A stretch of DNA of 64,000 nucleotides, taken from assembly GCA_046351395.1 (NCBI GenBank), contig JAXLYP010000013.1, positions 62,001-126,000 of the forward strand, read 5' to 3'. Numbering within the stretch: position 1 is the stretch's first letter; each line of letters opens with the position of its first letter. The position numbers and the translations under genes were made by a program. Shown here piece by piece: positions 52,622 through 61,280 of this stretch. The DNA comes from CAYYKK01 sp046351395 (lineage in GTDB: Bacteria > Myxococcota_A > Polyangia > Polyangiales > Polyangiaceae). The notes beneath the pieces were generated by a model that worked only from the letters and a program-made list of their open reading frames with translations, did no database searches and was not told where the DNA came from.

Positions 52622-54058
52622 TCAGAACGCGCCGCGGACGGTGACTCCCCCGAAGTCCTCGCCGAACGCGGGCAGGACGAGGAGCGCCTCGTCCATCTTG
52701 GACTTCTTCGGCTCCGTCTTCTTCGGCGCGCCGGACATGTCCGCGGGAGCCTGGACGGGGGAGGGGCGATCGAACACGAACAGGCCGACTCCGATCGCGC
52801 CGAGCAGGCCCGCGAGCCCGCCCGACACGACGGCGGCGGCGCGGTACTGATCGCGCTCCTTCGTCGCGTTGTTGTAGTCGTCCGCCTGCTTGCTCGTGAG
52901 CTGCGGGAGCTCGAACAGGTTCGACGCCTCCTCCTGCTTCACGAACGCGAAGCCCGCGAGGATCGCGGAGCCGACGAGGATCGTCCCGCCCGCGATGAAG
53001 AGGCCGTACGAGGCGTCGCGCTGCCCGGTGCTCGGCGCGGTCAGGCTGAGCTTCTTCTGCTCGCCGCGACCCAGATCCACGAGGGAGCCCTGGGACTTGT
53101 GCCCCGCGAGCGTGATCGACACGAAGCGCTTCCCCGAGGGCAAATCGAGGGGCGAAGCGAGCGGCGCTTTGCCCACGAACCGGCCGTCGACGCTGATCTC
53201 GGCGCCGCTCGGCACGTCGACCTCGAGGTGCGCGGGCTTCTCCTCGAGCTCGAACGTCGCGGCGGTGAGCTGCCCTTCCTTCGCGTGCATCGTCACCGTC
53301 TTGTCGATGAACCCGGGCGCGGTGAGCACGACGGTGTGATCCGTCGCGGTGGTCTCCATGCTGACCTGCGGGGGTTCGGGCTCCCCGCCGTCGACCGAGA
53401 TCAGGACGTCCGGCGTGGGTGAGTCGATCGCGAGCGTCGTCTTCGGCTTCTCCGTGGGCGACATCACGGGCGGCGTCGCCTGCGCGGCGCGCGCGTTCGC
53501 GATCGCCTCGAGCTCACCGAGCGACTTCGTCGCCTCCCCCTTGCGCGAGCCCGTCTTTCCCCGGGCGAGGAAGATTCGGTAGAGCTGGATGGCCTTGTAG
53601 AGGTGCACCTGCTCGCCGAGCGCGAGGAACTGCTGCTTGTGCGCGTTCGCCAGGGAGTAGATGATCCCGTCGCGCTGGGCGACGCCGTACGCCTGCTCGA
53701 ACGCTTGGATCGCGAGGAGGTAGTGGCCCTTGTCGAACTCCTTGCCGCCGGCCTCGAAGACCATCTTCGCGTCCGAGATCTCCTTCTCCGTTGGGTGATC
53801 GTTGGTCACGGGCGGGAGGACGGACATGTCCATCGGCTGCTCGGACATGGGCGGCGGCTTGTCGGGTGGCTTCGGCGGATCGGGGTCCTTCGGTGGCGCG
53901 GGCTTCGGTGGCGCCGGCGTGTCCTTCGGCGGCGCCTTGCGCCAGTCGGGGGCCGGCTGTGCGACCGCGGAGGTCGCGAACGCGACGCTCGCGACCACGG
54001 CGGCGATCATCGACGGCGCGCGGCGCCGCGATCGGGGGCTCGGCGGGACGGTTCGCAT
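52622..54058 (-). CDS. Exported TPR/PEGA membrane protein
   Basis: The 478-residue product has a signal peptide (SVAFATSAVAQP), a Pro/Lys-rich linker (PPKPAPPKDPDPPKPPDKPP), TPR-like helices (about 95-190, HYLLAIQAFEQAYGVAQRDG), two PEGA-type units (LISVDGGEPEPP and EISVDGRFVGKAP) and two C-terminal TM helices (near FIAGGTILVGSAILAGFAFV and AVVSGGLAGLLGAIGVGLFVF). Its start lies 3 nt after the stop of the kinase-PEGA gene, so kinase and PEGA protein are made as one operon. Its layout is like the PEGA protein at 15.7 kb but its C-terminus differs. Confidence 0.8.
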   Translation of the reverse strand: MRTVPPSPRSRRRAPSMIAAVVASVAFATSAVAQPAPDWRKAPPKDTPAPPKPAPPKDPDPPKPPDKPPPMSEQPMDMSVLPPVTNDHPTEKEISDAKMVFEAGGKEFDKGHYLLAIQAFEQAYGVAQRDGIIYSLANAHKQQFLALGEQVHLYKAIQLYRIFLARGKTGSRKGEATKSLGELEAIANARAAQATPPVMSPTEKPKTTLAIDSPTPDVLISVDGGEPEPPQVSMETTATDHTVVLTAPGFIDKTVTMHAKEGQLTAATFELEEKPAHLEVDVPSGAEISVDGRFVGKAPLASPLDLPSGKRFVSITLAGHKSQGSLVDLGRGEQKKLSLTAPSTGQRDASYGLFIAGGTILVGSAILAGFAFVKQEEASNLFELPQLTSKQADDYNNATKERDQYRAAAVVSGGLAGLLGAIGVGLFVFDRPSPVQAPADMSGAPKKTEPKKSKMDEALLVLPAFGEDFGGVTVRGAF

Positions 54059-54061
54059 GAC

Positions 54062-55630
54062 TCAGTCCCAGCCCCAGCTCGGTGGTGAGTTGCCCGTGGG
54101 CGGCCGCGCCGCGCTCGGGAGCGTGACGGTCTGGGTGGTGTCGTGGTCGGGCTTCACGTGGATGTCCAGCGGCTGGAACCCCGGCTTCTTCAGCGTGAGC
54201 GTGACCTCCTCCGTGTCGTAGGGCAGATCGATCTCGTCGTTCGCGAGCCCGATCTTCTCTCCCTCGAACCACACCTCCGCGTCCGCCGGCGTCGCCTTGA
54301 GGGTGAGCTTCACGTGCCGCCCCTCGTCCGGCTCCTCCGCGCTCGGCGCGGGCTTCTGGCTCGCCACCTGGATCGGCGTGCTCGCCCCCGGATCGGGGGC
54401 TTTCGCGGTCTCGCTCGTCGCCGCCTTCGCGTCCCCCGTGCTCGTCGCGCTCGCCGCCGAGCCGCCGCTCGCGCTCGAGTTCCTCGTGATCATGAAGATG
54501 CCGACACCCGCGCCCGCGCCGACGATCGCGAGGATCGCGAGGATGGGTAGGATGCTCGACTTCTTCTTCTCCACGGGCACCATCTGCGAGCTCGTGAAGG
54601 CCTGGCTCGTGGACGGGACGGGCTGCGCGGGCGCGTAGATCGTGGGCCCGGACGCGACGGACGCGGCGATCTGCTTCGAGATGGCGTCTCGATCGTTCAC
54701 GACCGTGTTCGCGAGCGGACCGAGCGGCGCGGCGGGCGGGAGCCCCGCAGCGGCGACCGCGGCGGCGAAGTCGTCGACCGCCTTCACGATGCTCGTGGGC
54801 CGCCGGTTGGGGTCCTTCTCGACCATCGCGAGGACGGGCGCGTCCACGCCCGGCGGCAGGGACGGCACGATCATCGTGGGGCGCGCCATCGGCTGGTTCG
54901 CCTGCTTCATCATGACGTCGATCGCGGACTCCCCGTCGAAGGGGCACGCTCCGACGAGCATCTCGAACACCATGATCCCGAACGAGTAGATGTCCGTCCG
55001 GTAGTCGATGGAGCGCCCGTGGACCTGCTCGGGGGACATGTACATCGGCGTGCCCATGGGCGTGCCCGTCCGCGTCTTGTGGCGGTTCGTGTCGCCCTGG
55101 GTGAGCTTCGCGATGCCGAAGTCGAGGAGCTTGCACGTGGGCGCGCCGTCCTCGTCGAACGTCACCATCACGTTCTCGGGCTTGATGTCCCGGTGCGCGA
55201 TACCCTGCGCGTGCGCCGCGCCGAGAGCGCGCGCGACCTGCTTCAAAATGGGCAGCGCCTGGCTGGGCGAGAACCGACCGTGCCGGCCGATGAGCTTGTC
55301 GAGCGCCATGCCCTCGAGCAGCTCCATCACGAAGAACTGCCGCCCGTCGGGCAGCACGCCGAAGTTGAAGATGTCGACGATGTTCTTGTGCCGGATCTGG
55401 TTCACGGCGCGCGCCTCGGACACGAAGCGCGAGACGATCTCGACGTTCGCGCTGAACTCGCGCTTCAGCACCTTCACCGCGGCGGCCTTCCCGATGACGG
55501 GATGAATGGCGCGGTACACCGCGCCGAACCCGCCCTGACCGAGGATGGACTCGATGACGTACTCGCCCGCGGCCGTACCGGGAGGGAGCGGGGGATCCGC
55601 GTTGGGATCGACGTATTCCTGGGACATCAT
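54062..55630 (-). CDS. Ser/Thr protein kinase with periplasmic PEGA domain
   Basis: Start ATG 55630 or the next codon 55627; 522 residues. Kinase domain 24-290: GQGGFGAVY, Lys53 in AAVK, HRDIKPENVM, DFGIAK, GTPMYMSPEQ; all catalytic residues are present. A TM helix (SILPILAILAIVGAGAGVGIF, about 362-382) is followed by a Ser/Ala linker and a PEGA-type domain (LKATPADAEVWFEGEKIGLA, about 445-515). The architecture predicts a cytosolic kinase that senses an envelope polysaccharide. The next gene in the operon encodes a PEGA protein, a plausible partner. Confidence 0.92.
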   Translation of the reverse strand: MMSQEYVDPNADPPLPPGTAAGEYVIESILGQGGFGAVYRAIHPVIGKAAAVKVLKREFSANVEIVSRFVSEARAVNQIRHKNIVDIFNFGVLPDGRQFFVMELLEGMALDKLIGRHGRFSPSQALPILKQVARALGAAHAQGIAHRDIKPENVMVTFDEDGAPTCKLLDFGIAKLTQGDTNRHKTRTGTPMGTPMYMSPEQVHGRSIDYRTDIYSFGIMVFEMLVGACPFDGESAIDVMMKQANQPMARPTMIVPSLPPGVDAPVLAMVEKDPNRRPTSIVKAVDDFAAAVAAAGLPPAAPLGPLANTVVNDRDAISKQIAASVASGPTIYAPAQPVPSTSQAFTSSQMVPVEKKKSSILPILAILAIVGAGAGVGIFMITRNSSASGGSAASATSTGDAKAATSETAKAPDPGASTPIQVASQKPAPSAEEPDEGRHVKLTLKATPADAEVWFEGEKIGLANDEIDLPYDTEEVTLTLKKPGFQPLDIHVKPDHDTTQTVTLPSAARPPTGNSPPSWGWD

Positions 55631-55695
55631 CGTCAGGCTACCAGCGCTTCCAGCGATCGACACCTTCCGTGTCGCCCAGGGAAAAACCTCCGGGG

Positions 55696-55871
55696 ATGCC
55701 CCTTCGTGAGGGCGCGAGCGACGTGATCGACGTGGTGAGCCGCGTCCCGCGCGAGCGGACCATCGAGGCGATCGACGCGTTCGACGAGGACGATCGCGCG
55801 GAGCCGTCGACGTCGAGATCGTGCGCGATCCGACGACGCTCTTCGGCCACGCGGACGACCCTCAGCCGTGA
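55696..55871 (+). pseudogene. Small frameshifted ORF, conserved-looking
   Basis: From ATG 55696 the + strand reads MPLREGASDVIDVVSRVPRE and on to DAFDEDDRAE with high G/C at third positions. After a 1-nt gap near 55808 the next frame continues VDVEIVRDPTTLFGHADDPQP to TGA 55869. The restored protein would have about 58 residues. It overlaps the convergent unknown gene by 10 nt. Given other indels in the window, this may be one intact small gene with a sequence error; no family recognised. Confidence 0.5.
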
Positions 55872-56365
55872 CGGCGGGCGCGGCTCATCTCGCTGGGATC
55901 CACGCGCATCGCGACGACGAGCGAAAAGAGCCTGCGAAACGCCTCGAGATCCCCCGTGAGCTCGGGCAGAAGGCCGCGGAGCGTCCGGCCCGCGCGGTCG
56001 TGAACCACCTTCTTCGCCATGTCGAGCGCTTCGAGCCGAGGGAGCGGCAGCGACCCGTCCATCATCTGACGCACGGTCCCCGCGTACTCGTCGAAGAGGG
56101 AGAGCACCATCGGCGTGCCGATCTCGACGACCCGCAGAACACCGCTGCTCCCCTCCAGCCGGAGCCGCGCGAACGCGTCCGTCCGCTCGACGACCAGCGC
56201 CTCGACCGGCGCGTCGCCGCGGAGCTCCGCGCGCCCGAGCTCCTCGAGCAGCAGGCGCCACTCGACGGCCTGCAGCGCGGACGCCGCGCGGAGGGACGCG
56301 CCGTCGATATCGATCCGCCCGAGCAGGCGCGCCTCCGCGGCGCCGTCCCCCGCGTCCGCGCTCAC
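55862..56365 (-). CDS. Uncharacterised protein coupled to the thioredoxin-like gene
   Basis: GTG 56365 overlaps the TlpA stop (GTGA). The 167-residue product is soluble, with no signal or TM: a strand (ARLLGRIDIDG), a helix-rich core with AVEWRLLLEELGRAEL and a C-terminal helix (LEAFRRLFSLVVAMRVDP). I do not recognise the family. Coupling suggests a function with the redox protein. Confidence 0.68.
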   Translation of the reverse strand: MSADAGDGAAEARLLGRIDIDGASLRAASALQAVEWRLLLEELGRAELRGDAPVEALVVERTDAFARLRLEGSSGVLRVVEIGTPMVLSLFDEYAGTVRQMMDGSLPLPRLEALDMAKKVVHDRAGRTLRGLLPELTGDLEAFRRLFSLVVAMRVDPSEMSRARRHG

Positions 56366-56955
56366 AGCGCCTCCCGGATCATCGCCTCGAGGGACGCCTC
56401 GTCGATCAGCCCCTCCGTCGTCCCCACGATCATGCCCGCGCGGTCGATCAGGATGAGCGACGGGAGCTTGTTCACACCGTACTCCTGCTGCACGAGGTGC
56501 GCCGTGTCCTGAAGGATCGGGTACGTCATCCCGAACGCCTGCGCCGCGGCGCGCGCCTCGTCGTCCTCGCCGTCCACGCTCACGCCGATCGTCACGAGCC
56601 CGCGTCCCGCGAACTTCCTCGCGATGCGATCGACGATGGGCGACTCCTCCTTGCAGGGCCGGCACCAGTACGCCCAGAAGTCGACGAGCACGGGACTGCC
56701 TTTCACGTCCTCGAGCTTGAACCGTGTCCCCGGCTCGCCGTTCGCCACGACGGGCAGCGCGATCGGCGGCGCTGGACGCTTCATCGACTGCGCGCTCGAC
56801 CGGGCGAGCCTCGGCAGCAGGATGAGCGCGACGACGGCGAGCAGGGCGATGCCGGCGGACGCGAGCCCGACCTTCCAGTCGGAGGACGCGCCGGGGCCGC
56901 GCTCGCGCGGCGCTCCGCCCGCCTCGTCCGAACGCGGTTCCTCCACGCTATCCAT
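56362..56955 (-). CDS. Membrane-anchored TlpA/ResA-type thioredoxin
   Basis: The 197-residue protein has a cytosolic N-terminus, one TM helix (about 31-47, LASAGIALLAVVALILL) and a periplasmic thioredoxin-fold domain with active site WCRPC, then the cis-Pro segment (NKLPSLILID). TlpA/ResA proteins reduce disulfides in the envelope, for example for cytochrome c maturation. Length is typical. It is divergent from the HEAT-repeat gene (75 nt between). Confidence 0.92.
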   Translation of the reverse strand: MDSVEEPRSDEAGGAPRERGPGASSDWKVGLASAGIALLAVVALILLPRLARSSAQSMKRPAPPIALPVVANGEPGTRFKLEDVKGSPVLVDFWAYWCRPCKEESPIVDRIARKFAGRGLVTIGVSVDGEDDEARAAAQAFGMTYPILQDTAHLVQQEYGVNKLPSLILIDRAGMIVGTTEGLIDEASLEAMIREAL

Positions 56956-56988
56956 CGGCGCGACAACGTAGCATCACCGCACTTCGGG

Positions 56989-57018
56989 TTGTCCCTCCGC
57001 GCGACCTTTGTGTAGCTT
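56989..57018 (+). promoter_or_regulatory. Putative promoter of the HEAT-repeat gene
   Basis: TTGTCC (56989-56994), 18-nt spacer, TAGCTT (57013-57018); the ATG is 12 nt further. The leader would be about 5 nt. Inferred. Confidence 0.45.
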
Positions 57019-57030
57019 CCTCGGACCCGT

Positions 57031-59709
57031 ATGGCCTTCCCCCAGCCTCCCGGCGGCCCGAACAACGCGCCCGGCCAGCAAGATCCCACCGGCGGTGACT
57101 CGTCGCTGGAGGTCGTCCCCGACTACATGAAGGCCTCGTCCGACGGGAACTTCAAGCGGGGAAAGTGGATCATCCCCGTCATCCTCGTCGTCGCGGCCGG
57201 CGCGATCGCGGTCGTCCTCTACTTCGTCTTCAAGAAGGAAGGCGAACGCCTCACCGCGCCGGACGCCGCGAAGGCGAAGCAGGACATCTACCTGCTGCCT
57301 CGCAAGGAGCAGGCCCCGGAGTGGCGGAAGTGGGCCGCGTCGAGCGAGCCGCTGATGGCGCAGGAGGCGCTCACGCAGCTCGCCCTGATGGACGACGAGA
57401 AGGCCGTCGAGCTCGCGGCGAACGCGCTGAAGAGCGGCGACCACAAGATCACGGCGGTCGCGGCGCAGGTCGTCGCCCACTTCGGGACGCCCGGAGGAGA
57501 TGGCGCGCGCGCCGCGCTCCTCGAGGCGCTGAAGAGCGCGGACGCGAGCGACGAGCCGCAGATCGTCTGGGCCCTCGTCACGCTCAAAGAGGCGAGCGTG
57601 TTCGACAAGGCGATGGCGCTCTACAAGGCGAAGGACGCCCCCCTCGCGAGCGTCCAGCGGGTGGGCGGCGGCAAGGACTTCGAGGCGAAGAAGCTCGCTG
57701 CCCTCATGAACCTCGACGACTTCGCCGCCAAGTTCGCCGGCGATCCGAGCGATGCCGTCCGTCAGCTCGTCGCGACCGTCCTCTCCGAGAACCCCAACCC
57801 GAAGTACGTCGCGACGCTCTCCACGCTGGTCGCGGACAAGAACACCGAGGTCGGCAAGGAGGCCGCCGTAGGCCTCGGCAAGATCGCGGACGACAGCGCG
57901 CGCGCGCCGCTCCTCAAGGCGCTCACGACCGCGAACGAGTCGACGCGCGTGAAGTTCCTCGATGCTCTCACCGACGGCATCGGCGGCGAGGGGCTCGTCC
58001 TCGCGCTCGACAGCGTCGACCACTCCAAGCCGGACAAGGAGTGGGGCCAGATCAAGGTCATCTTCGAGCGCATCAAGAAGCTCTCGGATCCGCGCGCGGG
58101 GGACGCGCTCGTCCACTGGGTCGACACGGCGAAGCCCCACCCGCACTGGGTCGGTGAGGTCGGCATGCGGCTCGCCGAGATCGGTGACATCCGCGGCGCG
58201 ACGTACCTCGCGCAGCACATCAAGGACGATCCGAAGACGATCTACAAGAAGGAGAACATCTGGGAGTCCGACTCCTCCGGGCTCCTCTCCGAGGGCGACT
58301 TCGAGCGCATGGCGAACGTCCGCATGCTCGCGGATCTCGCCGCCATCCACCCCGAGAAGGGGAAGGAGCTCGTCGAGATCGCGGGCCCGGCGGTGCGCGA
58401 GTGGACGAAGGCGCGCCTCCAGCCGAGCGCGAGCGCGCTCCGCTTCTTCGCGAACACGAAGGACCCGGAGATGCTCAAGCAGATCCGCGCGTGGGCGTTC
58501 CCGAAGGATCCCCTCCCGAAGCTCGGTGAGACGGGCCACTTCCCGGACGCGTTCGTCATCGCGCAGAGCGCGCTCCGGTACGTCGGCGCCTACAAAGACG
58601 CGGACAGCTTCGACAAGCTCGTGAAGATGTTCGACATCAAGGAGACCATCAAGGATCCGACGCCCGGGTCGAACTTCGTCAAGAACCTCGACCTCAGCTA
58701 CCACGGCATGGAAAACGGTGGGAAGACGGTGACCGGGTTCTGTGTGCGCGCCGTGCAGTACGGCGCGGCGGACGGGCTGAGCGAGCTCGGCGATCCGAAG
58801 GCCGCGAAGCCCCTGATGGAGTTCATCGAGGACAAGCTCCTGCACGAGGAGGCCCGCACGGCCGCGTGCCAGGCGCTCGCGTTCGCGAGCGACGAGGCCA
58901 TCATCAAGGACGTCGCGGCCCGCGCGCTCAAGTTCTCCGCGATGGAGAAAGAGGCGGACCAGTGGATCGGCGCCTGCTACGCGACGACGCTCGCGCAGAG
59001 CTCCCACCCGCAGGACGTCGCGTCGCTGATCGACTTCATCAAGCCCGAGATGAACCTCGAGGTGCAGGCCGCGATCGCGCAGGCGGTCGGTGCGTCCCCG
59101 CTCGACGACGCGAGCGTCGCCAAGCTCCGCGAGCTCATGAAGATCGAGGGGACGCGAAACGCGGCCGCCCTCGCGCTCGTCATGGGTGGCAACGAGGACG
59201 TCGCGGCGCAGACGATCGCGGCCTTCGGGAACCTGTCCCAAGAATCCATGGACTCGCTGAAGTCGCAGTACTTCCGCGCGTTCGGGTTCTGGTCGGACGT
59301 CGATCTCCAGCGCAAGAACATCTTCCGGTGGGTCGACAACGCGGAGAGCATCGGTCACGTGAAGGTGCGCGAAGCCTGGCAGCACTGGGCGATCGAGCGC
59401 CTCTCGGATCAGTTCGACAACCTCGTCTTCGACAACGGCCCCCACTCGCAGACGCGCCCCGTGCTGCGCTACCAGCTGGTGCAGATGGCGAAGACCGGCG
59501 ACGACGCGACGAAGGCGGAGGCGATCCGCACGCTGAAGTTCATGCGCGAGCAGGGCTCGCTGATGGCCCTGCGCAAGGTGGAGGGCGTCACGGGGGAGCT
59601 CGCCGAAAAGGCGTTCAAGGAGCTCATGAACCCGATCCCCATCGAGAAGATGGAAGACGTGAAGAAGCTCCAAGAGGAGCAGGCCAAGAAGATGCGGAAG
59701 GACAACTGA
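57031..59709 (+). CDS. Single-TM HEAT-repeat protein
   Basis: The 892-residue product has a Pro/Gly-rich cytosolic N-terminus, one TM helix (about 48-67, IIPVILVVAAGAIAVVLYFV) and a periplasmic region of helical pairs. Recognisable HEAT-type units include LMAQEALTQLALMDDEKAVE, EVGKEAAVGLGKIADDSARA and AALALVMGGNEDVAAQTIAA. HEAT proteins act as scaffolds. The end is a Lys-rich helix. The next gene starts 3 nt later. Confidence 0.85.
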   Translation: MAFPQPPGGPNNAPGQQDPTGGDSSLEVVPDYMKASSDGNFKRGKWIIPVILVVAAGAIAVVLYFVFKKEGERLTAPDAAKAKQDIYLLPRKEQAPEWRKWAASSEPLMAQEALTQLALMDDEKAVELAANALKSGDHKITAVAAQVVAHFGTPGGDGARAALLEALKSADASDEPQIVWALVTLKEASVFDKAMALYKAKDAPLASVQRVGGGKDFEAKKLAALMNLDDFAAKFAGDPSDAVRQLVATVLSENPNPKYVATLSTLVADKNTEVGKEAAVGLGKIADDSARAPLLKALTTANESTRVKFLDALTDGIGGEGLVLALDSVDHSKPDKEWGQIKVIFERIKKLSDPRAGDALVHWVDTAKPHPHWVGEVGMRLAEIGDIRGATYLAQHIKDDPKTIYKKENIWESDSSGLLSEGDFERMANVRMLADLAAIHPEKGKELVEIAGPAVREWTKARLQPSASALRFFANTKDPEMLKQIRAWAFPKDPLPKLGETGHFPDAFVIAQSALRYVGAYKDADSFDKLVKMFDIKETIKDPTPGSNFVKNLDLSYHGMENGGKTVTGFCVRAVQYGAADGLSELGDPKAAKPLMEFIEDKLLHEEARTAACQALAFASDEAIIKDVAARALKFSAMEKEADQWIGACYATTLAQSSHPQDVASLIDFIKPEMNLEVQAAIAQAVGASPLDDASVAKLRELMKIEGTRNAAALALVMGGNEDVAAQTIAAFGNLSQESMDSLKSQYFRAFGFWSDVDLQRKNIFRWVDNAESIGHVKVREAWQHWAIERLSDQFDNLVFDNGPHSQTRPVLRYQLVQMAKTGDDATKAEAIRTLKFMREQGSLMALRKVEGVTGELAEKAFKELMNPIPIEKMEDVKKLQEEQAKKMRKDN

Positions 59710-59711
59710 CG

Positions 59712-60152
59712 GTGCCGAACTGGCGAGACGAGCTCATCGACGCAGTCAAGACCAAGGTCGAACGCGAGGCGGAGGAGGCGGAGCGGCAGCGGCAGCGCGT
59801 GCGCGAGGCGATGACGAGCGCCGAGGCCGCGCTGAAGCTCGGCGTGGAGGCGCTCACGTTCGCGTCCGAGCAGGTGCGCTCCAAGGGAAAGTCGTCCGAG
59901 GTGACGTCCACGGAGCACTCTGCGAAGTTCACCATGGAGGGGCCCATGGTCGCGGGCGCCGCGACGACGATGACGATCGCCGCGGATCTCGATCCCGCGA
60001 CCGCGATCATCAAGGTCACCTACCAGGACGCGAAGGCGCGCGAGTTCGACTTCGCGCGGGACCGGCACATCGCCTCCGCGGACGTGGAGGAGTATCTCGG
60101 GCGCCGCGTCGTCGAGCTGATCCGCGCCGCGCAGAAGGCCGCGCCCTGGTAG
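59712..60152 (+). CDS. Uncharacterised soluble protein
   Basis: GTG 59712 lies 2 nt after the HEAT stop. The 146-residue protein has a coiled-coil N-terminus (VEREAEEAERQRQRVREAM), a mixed core (EHSAKFTMEGPMVAGAATTM) and a C-terminal helix with LGRRVVELIRAAQKAAPW. I recognise no family. Spacing indicates the same operon as the HEAT protein and CutA. Confidence 0.68.
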   Translation: MPNWRDELIDAVKTKVEREAEEAERQRQRVREAMTSAEAALKLGVEALTFASEQVRSKGKSSEVTSTEHSAKFTMEGPMVAGAATTMTIAADLDPATAIIKVTYQDAKAREFDFARDRHIASADVEEYLGRRVVELIRAAQKAAPW

Positions 60153-60157
60153 AGCCG

Positions 60158-60529
60158 ATGGAAGGGCGCGACGACGTCGCTCCTTCGCCCGCGGCTCTGC
60201 CCGCGGAGCTGGATCTCGTGCTCGTGAACGCGCCGCCGGAGAAGGCGGACGCGATCGCGCGCGCGCTCGTCGAGCAGCGCCTCGTCGCGTGCGTGAACGT
60301 CGTGCCGCGCGTGAAGAGCGTGTACCGATGGCAGGGGAAGGTGGAGGAGGCCGAGGAGTCGACCCTCCTCATGAAGACCCGCCGGAGCCTGGTCCCCGCG
60401 CTCACGACCGCCGTGAAGCTGCTCCACCCGTACGAGGTCCCCGAGATCATCGCCCTGCCGATCGCGACGGATCGCGGAAACACGGACTATCTCGCCTGGG
60501 TCGTCGCGGAGACCTCCAGGGGGGACTGA
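60158..60529 (+). CDS. cutA: CutA1-family divalent-cation tolerance protein
   Basis: The 123-residue product matches the small trimeric CutA1 proteins: the conserved VLVNAPPEKADAIARALVEQ, the copper-type segment ACVNVVPRVKSVYRWQGKV, LLMKTR and HPYEVPEIIALPI. CutA was linked to copper tolerance in E. coli; its molecular role is unsettled. It starts 5 nt after the previous gene, in the same operon. Confidence 0.93.
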   Translation: MEGRDDVAPSPAALPAELDLVLVNAPPEKADAIARALVEQRLVACVNVVPRVKSVYRWQGKVEEAEESTLLMKTRRSLVPALTTAVKLLHPYEVPEIIALPIATDRGNTDYLAWVVAETSRGD

Positions 60530-60606
60530 AAGATCCGGCTGAGCCGAGCGTTGCCAGGAGACGGCTCGCCCGCTGGCCCACGCCGTCTCGAGAACCGGAG
60601 CGCCCC

Positions 60607-60978
60607 ATGAAGAAGATGATCGCCGCCGCCGTCGCGTCCCTGCCGCTCCTCGTGGCGGGGGCCGCGGCTCTCACCGCCTGCAAGAACAACGACGCCCAGG
60701 ATCCGTCCACGATCCAGAACAACACGGGCGGCTACTCCGGGCCACGGGGCGGCTCTCGAACCCGCAGGGCGGCTACTCGAACCCGCAGGGCGGCTACACG
60801 TCGACCGCGGCGCCGGGCCTTCCGCTGCAGATCATCCCCTGCCAGAGCGACGCGCAGTGCCTCACCGCGCGCTGCAACATGGCGACGCAGCGCTGCTCGA
60901 GCCCTGCGCGAACGCGCCGCGGATTGCCAGCCGGGCAACGGGTGTGTCGCGGGCGCGTGCGTCCCCGGCGCGCCCTAG
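60607..60978 (+). pseudogene. Small lipoprotein gene with frameshifts
   Basis: ATG 60607 begins a lipoprotein signal (LVAGAAALTACKNND). In the start frame the reading soon becomes Arg-rich; adding one base in the first of three GGY-SNPQ repeats (near 60754) restores QGGYSNPQGGYTSTAAPGL, then a Cys-rich end PCQSDAQCLTARCNMATQRC. Two more single-base losses near 60905-60922 bring back the frame that ends DCQPGNGCVAGACVPGAP. The TAG stop lies in the CTAG of repeat copy 2. The intact protein would be about 120 residues with a six-to-eight-Cys end of the kind seen in the other surface proteins here. Confidence 0.7.
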
Positions 60979-61158
60979 AGCACCGAACAATTGAAACGCC
61001 GACGTATGCGCCCGATTTCGGAGAGAACCACACGGCCTCGTCGCTGTGCTCCTCAGATGACAAGGAGTCGTCTTGCGGTGCTCGCTCCTCGGGCGCGCGC
61101 CTCTCCCTCGAACTCGAGCGCATCCGTTCGGGTTTCAACCTGTTCGGTGCTCTAGAGC
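60975..61158. repeat. Dispersed repeat copy 2
   Basis: It begins CTAGAGCACCGAACA and ends TTCGGTGCTCTAGAGC, in the reverse orientation of copy 1 (11751-11942). Its left terminal repeat lacks two bases (GG). The internal part is nearly the same as that of copy 1 read on the other strand. Confidence 0.85.
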
Positions 61159-61160
61159 AC

Positions 61161-61270
61161 GGAGCGCATTCGTTCGGGTTTCAAGCTGTTCGGTGCTGTA
61201 GCCCCGAGGCACGGTCGCGCGCACGCCTCGCGCGCATTCGTTCGGGTTTCAACGTGTTCGGTGCTCTAGA
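61161..61270. repeat. Two solo ends of the dispersed repeat
   Basis: Two further terminal segments (61161-61202 and 61227-61270) repeat GCGCATTCGTTCGGGTTTCA and the following GTTCGGTGCTSTAG end. They are directly oriented with the right end of copy 2. The array fills the 302-nt space before the MFS gene, whose likely -10 (TAGAGT, 61267-61272) is part of the last repeat end. Confidence 0.75.
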
Positions 61271-61280
61271 GTAGCCCCGC

